Positions 54,820 to 62,106 of a DNA stretch of 64,000 bases are shown in pieces. This DNA is from Devosia sp. Root413D1 (GTDB taxonomy: Bacteria; Pseudomonadota; Alphaproteobacteria; Rhizobiales; Devosiaceae). Position 1 is the first letter of the stretch. The number at the start of each line of letters is the position of its first letter. A program made the position numbers and the translations under genes. A model generated the notes under the pieces. That model saw nothing but the letters and a program-made list of their open reading frames with translations, was not told the origin of the DNA and ran no database searches. The stretch lies in assembly GCF_001425235.1 (NCBI RefSeq), contig NZ_LMEA01000001.1:1-64000 (forward strand). Direction: 5' to 3'.

Positions 54820-55091
54820 CTGCTGATACGATACTCAGTCAACATGATCTCGCGGATAGGAAGGTTCGGCGGAGGCTTGAGCACCGCGTGTTTGTTAATT
54901 CGAACCATCGCCGCAGCGTAGGCGATCTTCCTCGTATCGACTACGAAGCCCTGACCTCGCAACTCATAGACAAGCTCGGGCAAATTCGACAGGCCGAAAA
55001 GGACCAACGCTTCAAGCCTTGTAAGGGGCTCCCCCGATAGCAGGTGCTCCTTTGCAGCTAGAGCGATCCCGTTTACGTCTGATACCGCCAT
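54816..55091 (-). CDS. Small winged-helix-like protein
   Basis: 91 residues. The sequence LLSGEPLTRLEALVLFGLSNLPELVYELRGQGFVVDTRKI matches the helix-turn-helix 'wing' of small proteins in which TRLEAL...LRxxGxxV forms the DNA-recognition unit. It overlaps the HNH-helicase gene by 4 bp (ATGA) and the preceding gene by 19 bp. It may give DNA specificity or control expression of the operon. Confidence 0.7.
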   Translation of the reverse strand: MAVSDVNGIALAAKEHLLSGEPLTRLEALVLFGLSNLPELVYELRGQGFVVDTRKIAYAAAMVRINKHAVLKPPPNLPIREIMLTEYRISR

Positions 55092-55408
55092 TCTGGCCCC
55101 AACAATCTTTCCACTCGCGTCCGCAGATACCTAATCTGATCCCCGCCCACGTTGTCTAGGGACCGAAGGAAACGCCCTTCATACTCCAAAATTTGCCATC
55201 CGCCGTCGCTCATGGCGCGATCTACGCTAAGCCTATCAAATGAATTGCCGTCCCGGGGATCGGCAAAATATGTCAGAGATGCTGTCTCATCCGAATAGGC
55301 GCGCACTATTTCATTGGCGAGCCTTAGGAGGTCACCTGAAGCAACGGTTCCCTTAACCGATGCGCGTAGTTCTAAGTAGACCTGCCTTACAAGTGCGGGT
55401 TTATTCAT
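55073..55408 (-). CDS. First gene of the HNH-helicase operon, unknown function
   Basis: 111 residues from ATG 55408 (MNKPALVRQVYLELRASVKG). The frame is open to 55456 with an ATG there. It is helical in the first half (GDLLRLANEIVRAYSDETAS), and the rest (RAMSDGGWQILEYEGRFLRS, GPEWRYQ) is without a known motif. It overlaps the winged-helix-like gene by 19 bp, so the three genes form a tight operon. Confidence 0.65.
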   Translation of the reverse strand: MNKPALVRQVYLELRASVKGTVASGDLLRLANEIVRAYSDETASLTYFADPRDGNSFDRLSVDRAMSDGGWQILEYEGRFLRSLDNVGGDQIRYLRTRVERLLGPEWRYQT

Positions 55409-55582
55409 TGTGCCCCCGTCCAACATGAACGTGGGGTAAGGACCGCCAATGGTCAAGGTGCTTGCAAATACGTGCGCTTCTTTACCCTGCCACGCGCTGC
55501 GGTTCTTAGCCGTTCCGACTTTTACTGGGCCTTGGAACGAAGTACCGTTGGCACTCTATCGCTTGATAGGCGCAGCACCTAT

Positions 55583-55594
55583 CTGCTACACATT
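55583..55594 (+). promoter_or_regulatory. Candidate integrase arm-type site, right
   Basis: CTGCTACACATT, the same 12-mer as 40594-40605, 61 bp inside the right att core. It is flanked by CACCTA (55576-55581) and TAGGTG (55594-55599), a short inverted repeat. Confidence 0.5.
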
Positions 55595-55654
55595 AGGTGG
55601 CAGCAGCGTCGCAGAGCGATTGATTTTAAAAGGTAAATCTGGCTCAGCGGAGCG

Positions 55655-55678
55655 TCCGCTCAGCTCCACCACTTCGAT
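55655..55678. repeat. attR core of the genomic island
   Basis: 24-bp direct repeat of the tRNA-Ala 3' end (same 24 bases as 40503-40526), marking the right end of the island. The flanking bases then differ (T instead of C at the next position). Confidence 0.92.
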
Positions 55679-56007
55679 TTCCGTCAAGGACTTAGCTAGC
55701 GGTTTTGCTTGGTGGGACAACCAAGTAAGACATTGGCTTTGTTCAATCCGAACTACCTTCAGCGTTCTAGCCACCGCGTTTCCACTTCCGCTGGACGCTG
55801 CCCGCCTCGGTTACGGCTCTCAAACCAGCTCGATTCGACTGTCGCTGAACAATCGCTGTCCCACCGCCCATCGGTGATCCAGCAGTTCCGTGCGTTTCAG
55901 TCAATTGTGGATGCCGCGACAATAGAGCAAACGAACGGCGACGCTTTCCATCGCCTTGACTTTGAAAGGAGCAATCGTATCGTTGCCCCCCGGACGAGGG
56001 GCAAATA
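55679..56007. other. Region after attR without a convincing gene
   Basis: A Ser/Arg-rich 99-codon frame (55709-56008) ends in TAATG overlapping the next start. Its composition looks non-coding and I do not call it. A GAGGGG ribosome-binding sequence precedes the 56008 start. Base composition is still island-like rather than core-like. Confidence 0.5.
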
Positions 56008-56790
56008 ATGACGCAACCGCAGCATCAACGGCACAGCGGCTGGCGCAACTGGCTATGCACGGCTGCGGTCGCCCTGACTGTCATCGCAAGCTCCGCGGTG
56101 TTTGTCTTCGGTCAGTATGCATACGTGTCGAATGGCGTTCTGTTCTGGACGACGATCGCCTCTATTGTAGCCTTGTCGTTCTGGTCGAGCTGCATGGAAG
56201 CCGCCTATTCGACGATCAATAGCGATCAGAACCCCGTCGCTGAGAAAGCCACAGCAGAACTCGACGCGCTTGGCCAGACCTGGGTACAGACCACTGCGGA
56301 AGCGGGAAATGCCGCCGCCATGACCAAGAAGACCGTCAAGGTTCTGGCACAACTCCAGGCGCGCCGGAACGTCCTGGTGGGGCGACATCGAATGGCCAGC
56401 GGAATCGATCGCGCGGAGATCGTTGGTGCCTTTGCATCCCTTAGCGTCCTGCTCAACCTATCCTTGGGCATTGTTTTGCCGATTGCGTTAGCGAGCCAAA
56501 TCGCCCCTACTTTGGTGATCGACCTCACCGCCATTTATGCGTGGCTTCAAAGTTACCTCGTCCTGCCACCCGGCATTCCAATGAAGTTCGATCTGACGAG
56601 CCAAAAATCGTTGGTCTTCGTCGCGACGACCGTTCCCATCCTCCTCGCCGGAAAGATCATCCCAAAGACAATCGGGTTGAACTCAGCCGGGTTTTGGATC
56701 GGAAAATTCTCGGGACTCGCAAGGATCGTCCAAGTCGCTCTTGGCTGGATCAGCGTCGGCACCAGTTGGGTGTTCCAACCTAAAAGTTAG
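56008..56790 (+). CDS. Integral membrane protein with DUF21/CNNM-like transmembrane domain
   Basis: 260 residues with four to five hydrophobic segments. The stretches FWSSCMEAAYSTINSD and PILLAGKIIPKTIGLNSAGF correspond to the FFSxxETAL and FGEIxPKTxA motifs of the DUF21 domain of CorC/HlyC/CNNM proteins. No CBS domains follow, so it would be a free-standing DUF21-like protein. DUF21 proteins are linked to Mg/Co efflux. The role here, in an accessory stretch, is unknown. It converges on the next gene with a 4-bp overlap. Confidence 0.65.
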   Translation: MTQPQHQRHSGWRNWLCTAAVALTVIASSAVFVFGQYAYVSNGVLFWTTIASIVALSFWSSCMEAAYSTINSDQNPVAEKATAELDALGQTWVQTTAEAGNAAAMTKKTVKVLAQLQARRNVLVGRHRMASGIDRAEIVGAFASLSVLLNLSLGIVLPIALASQIAPTLVIDLTAIYAWLQSYLVLPPGIPMKFDLTSQKSLVFVATTVPILLAGKIIPKTIGLNSAGFWIGKFSGLARIVQVALGWISVGTSWVFQPKS

Positions 56791-57173
56791 CCTTGAAAGA
56801 AAAAGAGATCCCGGAACACGTCATCTGGGCCCTTCCGACGCATGACAGAGGCTCCCTGAGCTTCCACCGTTATCAACGCATCGGACGTCAGTTTGAACGC
56901 CTTGTCGTCGAGCGTGAAATTGAAAACCTTCACCTCGCGTCCCGGATTGCCGTGGGATGGAATCGTGCGTAGGTAAACGGAGCCGCCAACACCGTTGCCG
57001 GACACAGTGTCTTCGTTGATAACAGCTTGGGAAATATCACGATAATCGATCGTAATATTCTCGATCTGAATGGACCTTCCATTCGGATGCACTTTGCCTT
57101 CCGGTACCAAGTGGGTTACGGGCCGGGAGAATGCGCTGGTGAGATCACGCTTCCTGCCAAATGAAAACTTCAT
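56787..57173 (-). CDS. Accessory hypothetical protein
   Basis: 128 residues from ATG 57173 (MKFSFGRKRDLTSAFSRPVT). An ATG at 57221 is in frame. Beta-rich, with alternating segments (IQIENITIDYRDISQAVI, KVFNFTLDDKAFKLTSDALITVEA). It has no signal peptide and no known motif. Convergent with the DUF21-like gene. Confidence 0.6.
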   Translation of the reverse strand: MKFSFGRKRDLTSAFSRPVTHLVPEGKVHPNGRSIQIENITIDYRDISQAVINEDTVSGNGVGGSVYLRTIPSHGNPGREVKVFNFTLDDKAFKLTSDALITVEAQGASVMRRKGPDDVFRDLFFFQG

Positions 57174-57298
57174 GGCCCGCTCGGTCCTTCGATCTATTCT
57201 TTCATAAGATAACACCAGCACATTGACTCTTCAAGGCGATTGCTGAAGTGTGACGGTGGCGTCACAATGCCCCACATGATCCAACAAGGACCACCAAG

Positions 57299-57790
57299 AT
57301 GGGCTTAGGGAGCCCGGTGCAACCGCTCTATACCCGCAAGGCACGCCTTATTGGTGGCGAAGCGCTCCTGGCGAGTGCGGGCGCGACTCTGGACGAAATC
57401 GGGACCTTTGCTGAGTGCCACGTGAACACTGTCAGCGACGCGCTTCGAGGACGAGCGAAACTCTATGTCAAAGCGCACCAGATATTTACGGCGCTGAACA
57501 TGAGGCTGTTTAATTCGGCGAGACGATCGGCTCATGTCGAATATCAAACTGCGGGAACCTTCCAGACCGACCCTACACTGGAGGACTGCCTCGTATTCTA
57601 CGGACTCGAGCGCCACATGAAGGCATCCCGATTGAGCGTGCCCACACTCGCAAGTGAGGTTGGAGTGCAGCCGGTGCTCGTTGAGAATGCGAGACGACAA
57701 TGGCCTGTCGACAAGGACGTCGTCTCGGCAATCCGTGACGCGTTGGAGAAGCGCGGCAGTGAGATCGATCCGCTCCATATAGTCAATTAA
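57299..57790 (+). CDS. Helix-turn-helix-like accessory protein
   Basis: 163 residues. The first half contains LASAGATLDEIGTFAECHVNTVSDALRGRAKLY, which reads like a helix-turn-helix. A second one (LSVPTLASEVGVQPVLVENARR) follows near residue 110. No family is named. The ATG is preceded by AAGGACCACCAAG. Possibly a regulator left over from the older accessory segment. Confidence 0.55.
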   Translation: MGLGSPVQPLYTRKARLIGGEALLASAGATLDEIGTFAECHVNTVSDALRGRAKLYVKAHQIFTALNMRLFNSARRSAHVEYQTAGTFQTDPTLEDCLVFYGLERHMKASRLSVPTLASEVGVQPVLVENARRQWPVDKDVVSAIRDALEKRGSEIDPLHIVN

Positions 57791-57961
57791 GCCTTGATGA
57801 CCGCGAAAACTGGCCTTGGAGGCTAGGCCCATTGGTGGCTGCGGCGTCTGAGACTCTCTTCGGGCGGGTCAGACGCTAGATGCGCTCTCAGTGGGCGACC
57901 TCCATGGCCTCGGGAACAAGCGCGGGGTTCTCTCCGGTTGAACAACTGAACATGTCTACCG

Positions 57962-57976
57962 GATTCCGGTCAGCTC
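57962..57976. repeat. Degenerate third copy of the tRNA-Ala end
   Basis: GATTCCGGTCAGCTC matches tRNA bases 40500-40514 (GATTCCGCTCAGCTC) at 14 of 15 positions, and ACC follows as in the tRNA after one missing C. It lies exactly where island-type sequence ends and the LacI promoter begins. Confidence 0.5.
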
Positions 57977-57987
57977 ACCGCACCCCG

Positions 57988-58017
57988 TTGACAACGCCAT
58001 CCGCATCACGCTGATAT
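57988..58017 (+). promoter_or_regulatory. Sigma-70-type promoter of the LacI gene
   Basis: TTGACA at 57988-57993 and TGATAT at 58012-58017, 18 bp apart. It ends directly at the operator at 58019, so repressor binding would block initiation. Confidence 0.7.
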
Positions 58018-58018
58018 G

Positions 58019-58032
58019 TGGGATCGATCTCA
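58019..58032. promoter_or_regulatory. LacI-type operator, site 1
   Basis: TGGGATCGATCTCA, a near palindrome centred on CG as LacI-family operators are. It sits between the -10 box and the ATG at 58045. The identical 14-mer recurs at 59177. Confidence 0.8.
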
Positions 58033-58044
58033 TGTCGGGTTCCC

Positions 58045-59097
58045 ATGGCGACGATTACCGACGTCTCGAAGAAGGCCGGCGTTTCACGATCTACCGTTTC
58101 ACGGCTGATCGCCGGCAACGGCTACGTCTCGGACGAAGCCCGCAAGGCAGTCGAAGCGGCGATCCAGGAACTCGGCTATCGCCCCAATACCATGGCACGC
58201 GGCCTCCGCTCCAACCGATCCGACATTATCGGCGGCGTCGTCGTCAACGTCTCGAGCCCGTTCTATGCCCAGATGATCGGCGGTATGCAGGAAACGGCGC
58301 GCAGCGCCGGCAAGAGCATCATCGTCGCCTCCGGTTATGCCGATCGCGATGAGGAGGCGCACGCCATCATCGAGTTACTTGATCGCGCCTGCGATGGACT
58401 GATCCTCTATCTCGAAAACGCCCTGCGCGACGACGTGCTGGAGATCATCGCCCGCTCGAAGACCCCGGTGGTCACCGTTGGCGGCAACGAGTGCCCACCG
58501 GCCCGCGCCCGCGTCACCATCGACAACGCCACCGGTGCTGAAGCCGGCATGCGGCTGCTGCTCGACCAGGGCCACCGCCACATCGCCTATCTCTCCGGCG
58601 GCACCATCTATCGCGACACGCACGAGCGTCTCAGCGGCATCGACGCGGCACTGGCCGGCTTCGGGCTTGCCCGCGACGATATCTATGTCGAGCATGGCAG
58701 CTTCTCCGAAACCTTCGGCCAACAGGCGTCCGCCCGGCTGCTGGTCGAGCGCCCCGAGACCACCGCCATTTTCGCCGGCGACGACGACGTCGCGGCCGGC
58801 GCGCTGCTGGCGCTGAAGGCCGCCGGCAAGCGGGTCCCCGAGGAGATCTCGCTGCTCGGCTTCGACGACAATTTCCACGCCCGGCATCTGACCCCCGGGC
58901 TCACCACGGTGCGCCAGCCGGTCGACGAGGCCGGCCGCGTCGCTACGCGCCTGCTGCTCTCCATCCTCGATGGCGAACCGCCGGCTGCACCTGTCATCAC
59001 CATCCCCACCGAGCTGATCATGCGCCAGAGCGTCGGCCCGGCCCGGAGCCTTTCGCCGACGCCCCGCACGGTTGCGCCGGCGCTGACTGCCAGTTGA
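58045..59097 (+). CDS. LacI-family transcriptional regulator
   Basis: 350 residues from ATG 58045. N-terminal LacI helix-turn-helix (ATITDVSKKAGVSRSTVSRLIAGNGYVSDEARKAVEAA) with the hinge ELGYRPNTMARGLRS. A periplasmic-binding-protein-like effector domain follows (DIIGGVVVNVSSPFYAQMI, then PEEISLLGFDDNFHARHLTPGLTTVRQP). It controls itself and the adjacent ABC transporter through the two matching operators. The inducer is unknown. Confidence 0.95.
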   Translation: MATITDVSKKAGVSRSTVSRLIAGNGYVSDEARKAVEAAIQELGYRPNTMARGLRSNRSDIIGGVVVNVSSPFYAQMIGGMQETARSAGKSIIVASGYADRDEEAHAIIELLDRACDGLILYLENALRDDVLEIIARSKTPVVTVGGNECPPARARVTIDNATGAEAGMRLLLDQGHRHIAYLSGGTIYRDTHERLSGIDAALAGFGLARDDIYVEHGSFSETFGQQASARLLVERPETTAIFAGDDDVAAGALLALKAAGKRVPEEISLLGFDDNFHARHLTPGLTTVRQPVDEAGRVATRLLLSILDGEPPAAPVITIPTELIMRQSVGPARSLSPTPRTVAPALTAS

Positions 59098-59176
59098 CCA
59101 GAGCGAGATCAGGATCTCGCGACAAAACTAGAACTACGCCTCAGGAGCTTCTTCGACTGCAAACGGCTGATCGATA

Positions 59177-59190
59177 TGGGATCGATCTCA
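59177..59190. promoter_or_regulatory. LacI-type operator, site 2
   Basis: The same 14-mer as 58019-58032, 17 bp upstream of the binding-protein ATG at 59208 and overlapping the likely leader. The ribosome-binding GGGAGAGA lies between. Confidence 0.8.
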
Positions 59191-59207
59191 CAGGGAGAGA
59201 CAAAGCC

Positions 59208-60884
59208 ATGCACCGACTGCGTTTACTGACCCTTCTCGCCACCACCGCGCTCACTGCCGCCGCCTTCGCGACAACGGCCGACGCGGAAGTGATCATCCGC
59301 ATCGCTCCGGTCCATACCGACGCGCATGTCGAGAACTACAACCCCTACAACCTCACCGGCCCGCACGCTTACGTGCAGGATTTCGCCTATGAGCCGCTGT
59401 GGATCGACAATGTCTGGCACCCGGACAACGATTTTCCGGCGCTCGCCACCTCATATGAAGTCGGCGCCGACCTGAAGAGCGTCACCTACCACCTGCGTGA
59501 GGGCGTCAAGTGGTCCGACGGCGAGCCGTTCACCGCCGCCGACGTGGTCTTCACCTTCAACTACGCCAAGGCGCATCTCGATTTCCCCATCGGCTATGAC
59601 ATCTACAATGCCGAAAAGGACACCGGCTCGATCGTCGACGTGGTGGCGGTCGATGACCACACCGTCCGCTTCGAGCTGAAGACCGCCGACTCGCTGGCGC
59701 GCCTCAATATCGGCCCGGTCTTCCCGCTGCCCGAGCATATCTGGAAGGACATCGCCGACCCGGTGAACTACGCCAACCCCAAGGTGGTGGCGACCGGCCC
59801 CTTCACCGAGGTGCGCGATTTCTCGCGCAACGCCTTCAAGCTCTGCAAGAACCCGCTCTATCGCGAAGCCGCCGAGGTGAAGGTCGACTGCATCGAATAC
59901 CCGCAGCTTTCCGACAACCTGCAGGTGATCGCCGCCATCACCAATGGCGATCTCGACTGGGCCACCGACGGCATCACCGATCCCGAGATCACTTACGCAT
60001 CGAAGAGCCCGGACAACCACTATTGGCTGCCGCCCGACGCCGGCACCAACCTCCAGCTCAACACCACCAAGGCGCCGTTCAACAACCTCGAGTTCCGCAA
60101 GGCCATGTCGATGGCAATCGACCGCGGCACGCTGGTCGACATCGCCACTTTCGGGCTCACCACGCCGGCCGAGTACCCGATCGGCGAGGGCATGTTCTAC
60201 AAGGACTGGATCGATACCGCGGCGCTGGCGCCCTACCAGTACCTGATGACCTATGATCCTGAAGCGGCCAAGAAAGTGCTCGATGACGCGGGCTTCGTCG
60301 ACAAGGATGGCGATGGCTGGCGCGACAACCCCGACGGCACCCCGATCGCCTTCAAGATGGCCGTGCCGGCCGGCTGGGACGACTGGGTGAACACCCTGCA
60401 GACCGTCTCGGAAAACCTGCAGGATATCGGCATCAACGGCGAGATGGAGACGCCCGAGGAAGGCGCCTGGTTCGACAACATCCCGACCGGCAATTTCGAC
60501 GTCTACATCATGTGGACCAACCTGAGCTCGACCCCCTGGTTCACCTATTATTCAATGTTCAACCCGCGCTCGATGGTGCCTGGCACGCTCAACGAGCAAG
60601 CCATGCACCAGATGAAGATCCCTGGCATCGAGGCTGATCTTGCCGCCATCAGCGCCACCGCCGACGTCGCGGTGCAGAAGGAAAAGATCACCTCGGTGAT
60701 GAAGCAGGTGGCCGAGAACCTGCCGGTGATCACGCTGTTCTCGAACCCCGCCTGGTACGAGTATTCGACCCGCAACTTCACCGGCTGGCCGGACGAGTCC
60801 AACGCCTGGGCCCGCCCCAACAACCCCGCCGGCATCCACGAACGCGTCAAGGTGCTGCTGAGCCTGACGCCGGTGGCGAAGTAA
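59208..60884 (+). CDS. ABC transporter substrate-binding protein (family 5, peptide/oligosaccharide type)
   Basis: 558 residues from ATG 59208, chosen because a signal peptide (LRLLTLLATTALTAAAFATTADA) follows and the ATG has a GGGAGAGA site upstream. The mature SBP_bac_5 domain shows WHPDNDFPALATSYEV, VKWSDGEPFTAADVVFTF and FRKAMSMAIDRGTLVDIA. This is the DppA/OppA fold, which also includes oligosaccharide binders. With a LacI regulator, a sugar-derived ligand is as likely as a peptide. Confidence 0.93.
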   Translation: MHRLRLLTLLATTALTAAAFATTADAEVIIRIAPVHTDAHVENYNPYNLTGPHAYVQDFAYEPLWIDNVWHPDNDFPALATSYEVGADLKSVTYHLREGVKWSDGEPFTAADVVFTFNYAKAHLDFPIGYDIYNAEKDTGSIVDVVAVDDHTVRFELKTADSLARLNIGPVFPLPEHIWKDIADPVNYANPKVVATGPFTEVRDFSRNAFKLCKNPLYREAAEVKVDCIEYPQLSDNLQVIAAITNGDLDWATDGITDPEITYASKSPDNHYWLPPDAGTNLQLNTTKAPFNNLEFRKAMSMAIDRGTLVDIATFGLTTPAEYPIGEGMFYKDWIDTAALAPYQYLMTYDPEAAKKVLDDAGFVDKDGDGWRDNPDGTPIAFKMAVPAGWDDWVNTLQTVSENLQDIGINGEMETPEEGAWFDNIPTGNFDVYIMWTNLSSTPWFTYYSMFNPRSMVPGTLNEQAMHQMKIPGIEADLAAISATADVAVQKEKITSVMKQVAENLPVITLFSNPAWYEYSTRNFTGWPDESNAWARPNNPAGIHERVKVLLSLTPVAK

Positions 60885-60941
60885 GCTGATCTCGGATGGC
60901 CCTGCATGACGCCGGGCCATCCCTCTCGACTGCGCATCCCC

Positions 60942-61045
60942 CACCGGCGTCATTCCCGCGCAGGCGGGAACCTAGTGGGATGGTGCCGCAGATACGGCGC
61001 AAGTGGCCAGGCTAGGTTCCCGCCTTCGCGGGAATGACGCCGGTG
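60942..61045. repeat. Palindromic element inside the ABC operon
   Basis: Arms 60942-60975 and 61012-61045 match as reverse complements at 33 of 34 positions. The element lies between the binding-protein and permease genes, where a stable stem can protect the upstream message and lower downstream expression. Same family as 2957-3103. Confidence 0.85.
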
Positions 61046-61064
61046 CAGGCAGACAGGAACAGGA

Positions 61065-62048
61065 ATGGCCTTCCTCCTCCGCAGACTGGGCTTCTATTTC
61101 GGGGCGTTCTTCGTCGCGATCACCCTCAATTTCCTGATCCCCCGGCTGATGCCGGGCGATCCGGCCACCCGCATCCTGTTGTCGCTGCGCGGCAAGCTCC
61201 GGCCCGACCAGATCGACGCCATCCGCAAGACCTATGGCTTTTCGGGTTCGCTGTGGGACCAGTACCTGCAATATCTCTGGCGCCTCGCACATTTCGATTT
61301 CGGCATCTCGACGGTCAATTTCCCCGAGCCGACGGCGAGCCTGTTGTTCTACGCCGCTGGCTGGACCCTGGTCCTCGTCGGCGCCGCTACCACCCTCTCC
61401 TTCGGCATCGGTATCACCATGGGCATCTGGTCGGCCTGGCGCCGTGGCGGCTTCTTCGACACCTTCTTCACTCCGATCAACGTGATGCTCAACGCCTTCA
61501 CCCCGGCGGTCGTGGCGCTGCTGCTCTGGTACGCTTTCACCATGCAGTGGCCGATCTTCCCGCTCGGCCGGGCCCACGAAATGAACCTCACCCCCGGCTT
61601 CAACCTCGAAACGCTGCTGAGCGTCGCCTGGCATGCCGTGCTGCCCGTCGCCTCGATCGTCATCGTCAGCTTCGGCGCCTGGCACCTGGGCATGCGCAAC
61701 ACCATGATCAACCTGCTCAACGAGGATTTTGTCCTCCTCGCCAAGGCCAAGGGCCTATCCGACCGGCGCATCCGCAACCGCTACGTGGCGCGCAACGCCA
61801 TCCTGCCGCAGATCACCTCGCTGGCGCTGTCGATCGGCTTTGTGCTGGGCGGCGCCTTCATCACCGAGGTGGTGTTCAACTATCCCGGGCTCGGCAAGTT
61901 CACCCTCAACGCCATCCAGACCCGCGACTATTCCTTCATCCAGGCGCAACTGATCCTGCTGACCATGAGCGTGCTCGTCGCCAACCTCGCCTCCGACGTC
62001 CTCAACGTCATCCTCGACCCCCGTCTTCGTTCGGCAGGGAGGGCATGA
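61065..62048 (+). CDS. ABC transporter permease, DppB/OppB type
   Basis: 327 residues with six membrane helices. It has the DppB-type start (FLLRRLGFYFGAFFVAITLNFLIPRLMPGDP) and the EAA loop (LLAKAKGLSDRRIRNRYVARNAILPQITS) that docks on the ATPase. Followed 58 bp later by the second permease. Confidence 0.94.
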   Translation: MAFLLRRLGFYFGAFFVAITLNFLIPRLMPGDPATRILLSLRGKLRPDQIDAIRKTYGFSGSLWDQYLQYLWRLAHFDFGISTVNFPEPTASLLFYAAGWTLVLVGAATTLSFGIGITMGIWSAWRRGGFFDTFFTPINVMLNAFTPAVVALLLWYAFTMQWPIFPLGRAHEMNLTPGFNLETLLSVAWHAVLPVASIVIVSFGAWHLGMRNTMINLLNEDFVLLAKAKGLSDRRIRNRYVARNAILPQITSLALSIGFVLGGAFITEVVFNYPGLGKFTLNAIQTRDYSFIQAQLILLTMSVLVANLASDVLNVILDPRLRSAGRA

Positions 62049-62106
62049 TGATGGCTCTGTGCAAGCTGCCCCCGCTCGCACCGGCCTGGCTGTTGGAGGT
62101 CACCCC

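Larger units (their letters stand above)
40503..55678. mobile_element. tRNA-Ala-integrated genomic island
   Basis: About 15.2 kb bounded by 24-bp direct repeats. It has a tyrosine integrase at the tRNA end and cargo of lower GC and different codon choice than the flanking core genes. Contents: a Septu-like pair, a serine recombinase, phage-type unknowns, an XRE regulator, and a DNA methyltransferase facing an HNH-helicase operon. I see no conjugation, replication or virion genes, so it is likely mobilised by its integrase and a helper. Confidence 0.9.

Noticed and set aside
55709-56008. 99-codon frame ending in TAATG before the DUF21-like gene
   Set aside because: Composition looks non-coding and no ribosome-binding site is seen; the TAATG overlap may be chance.
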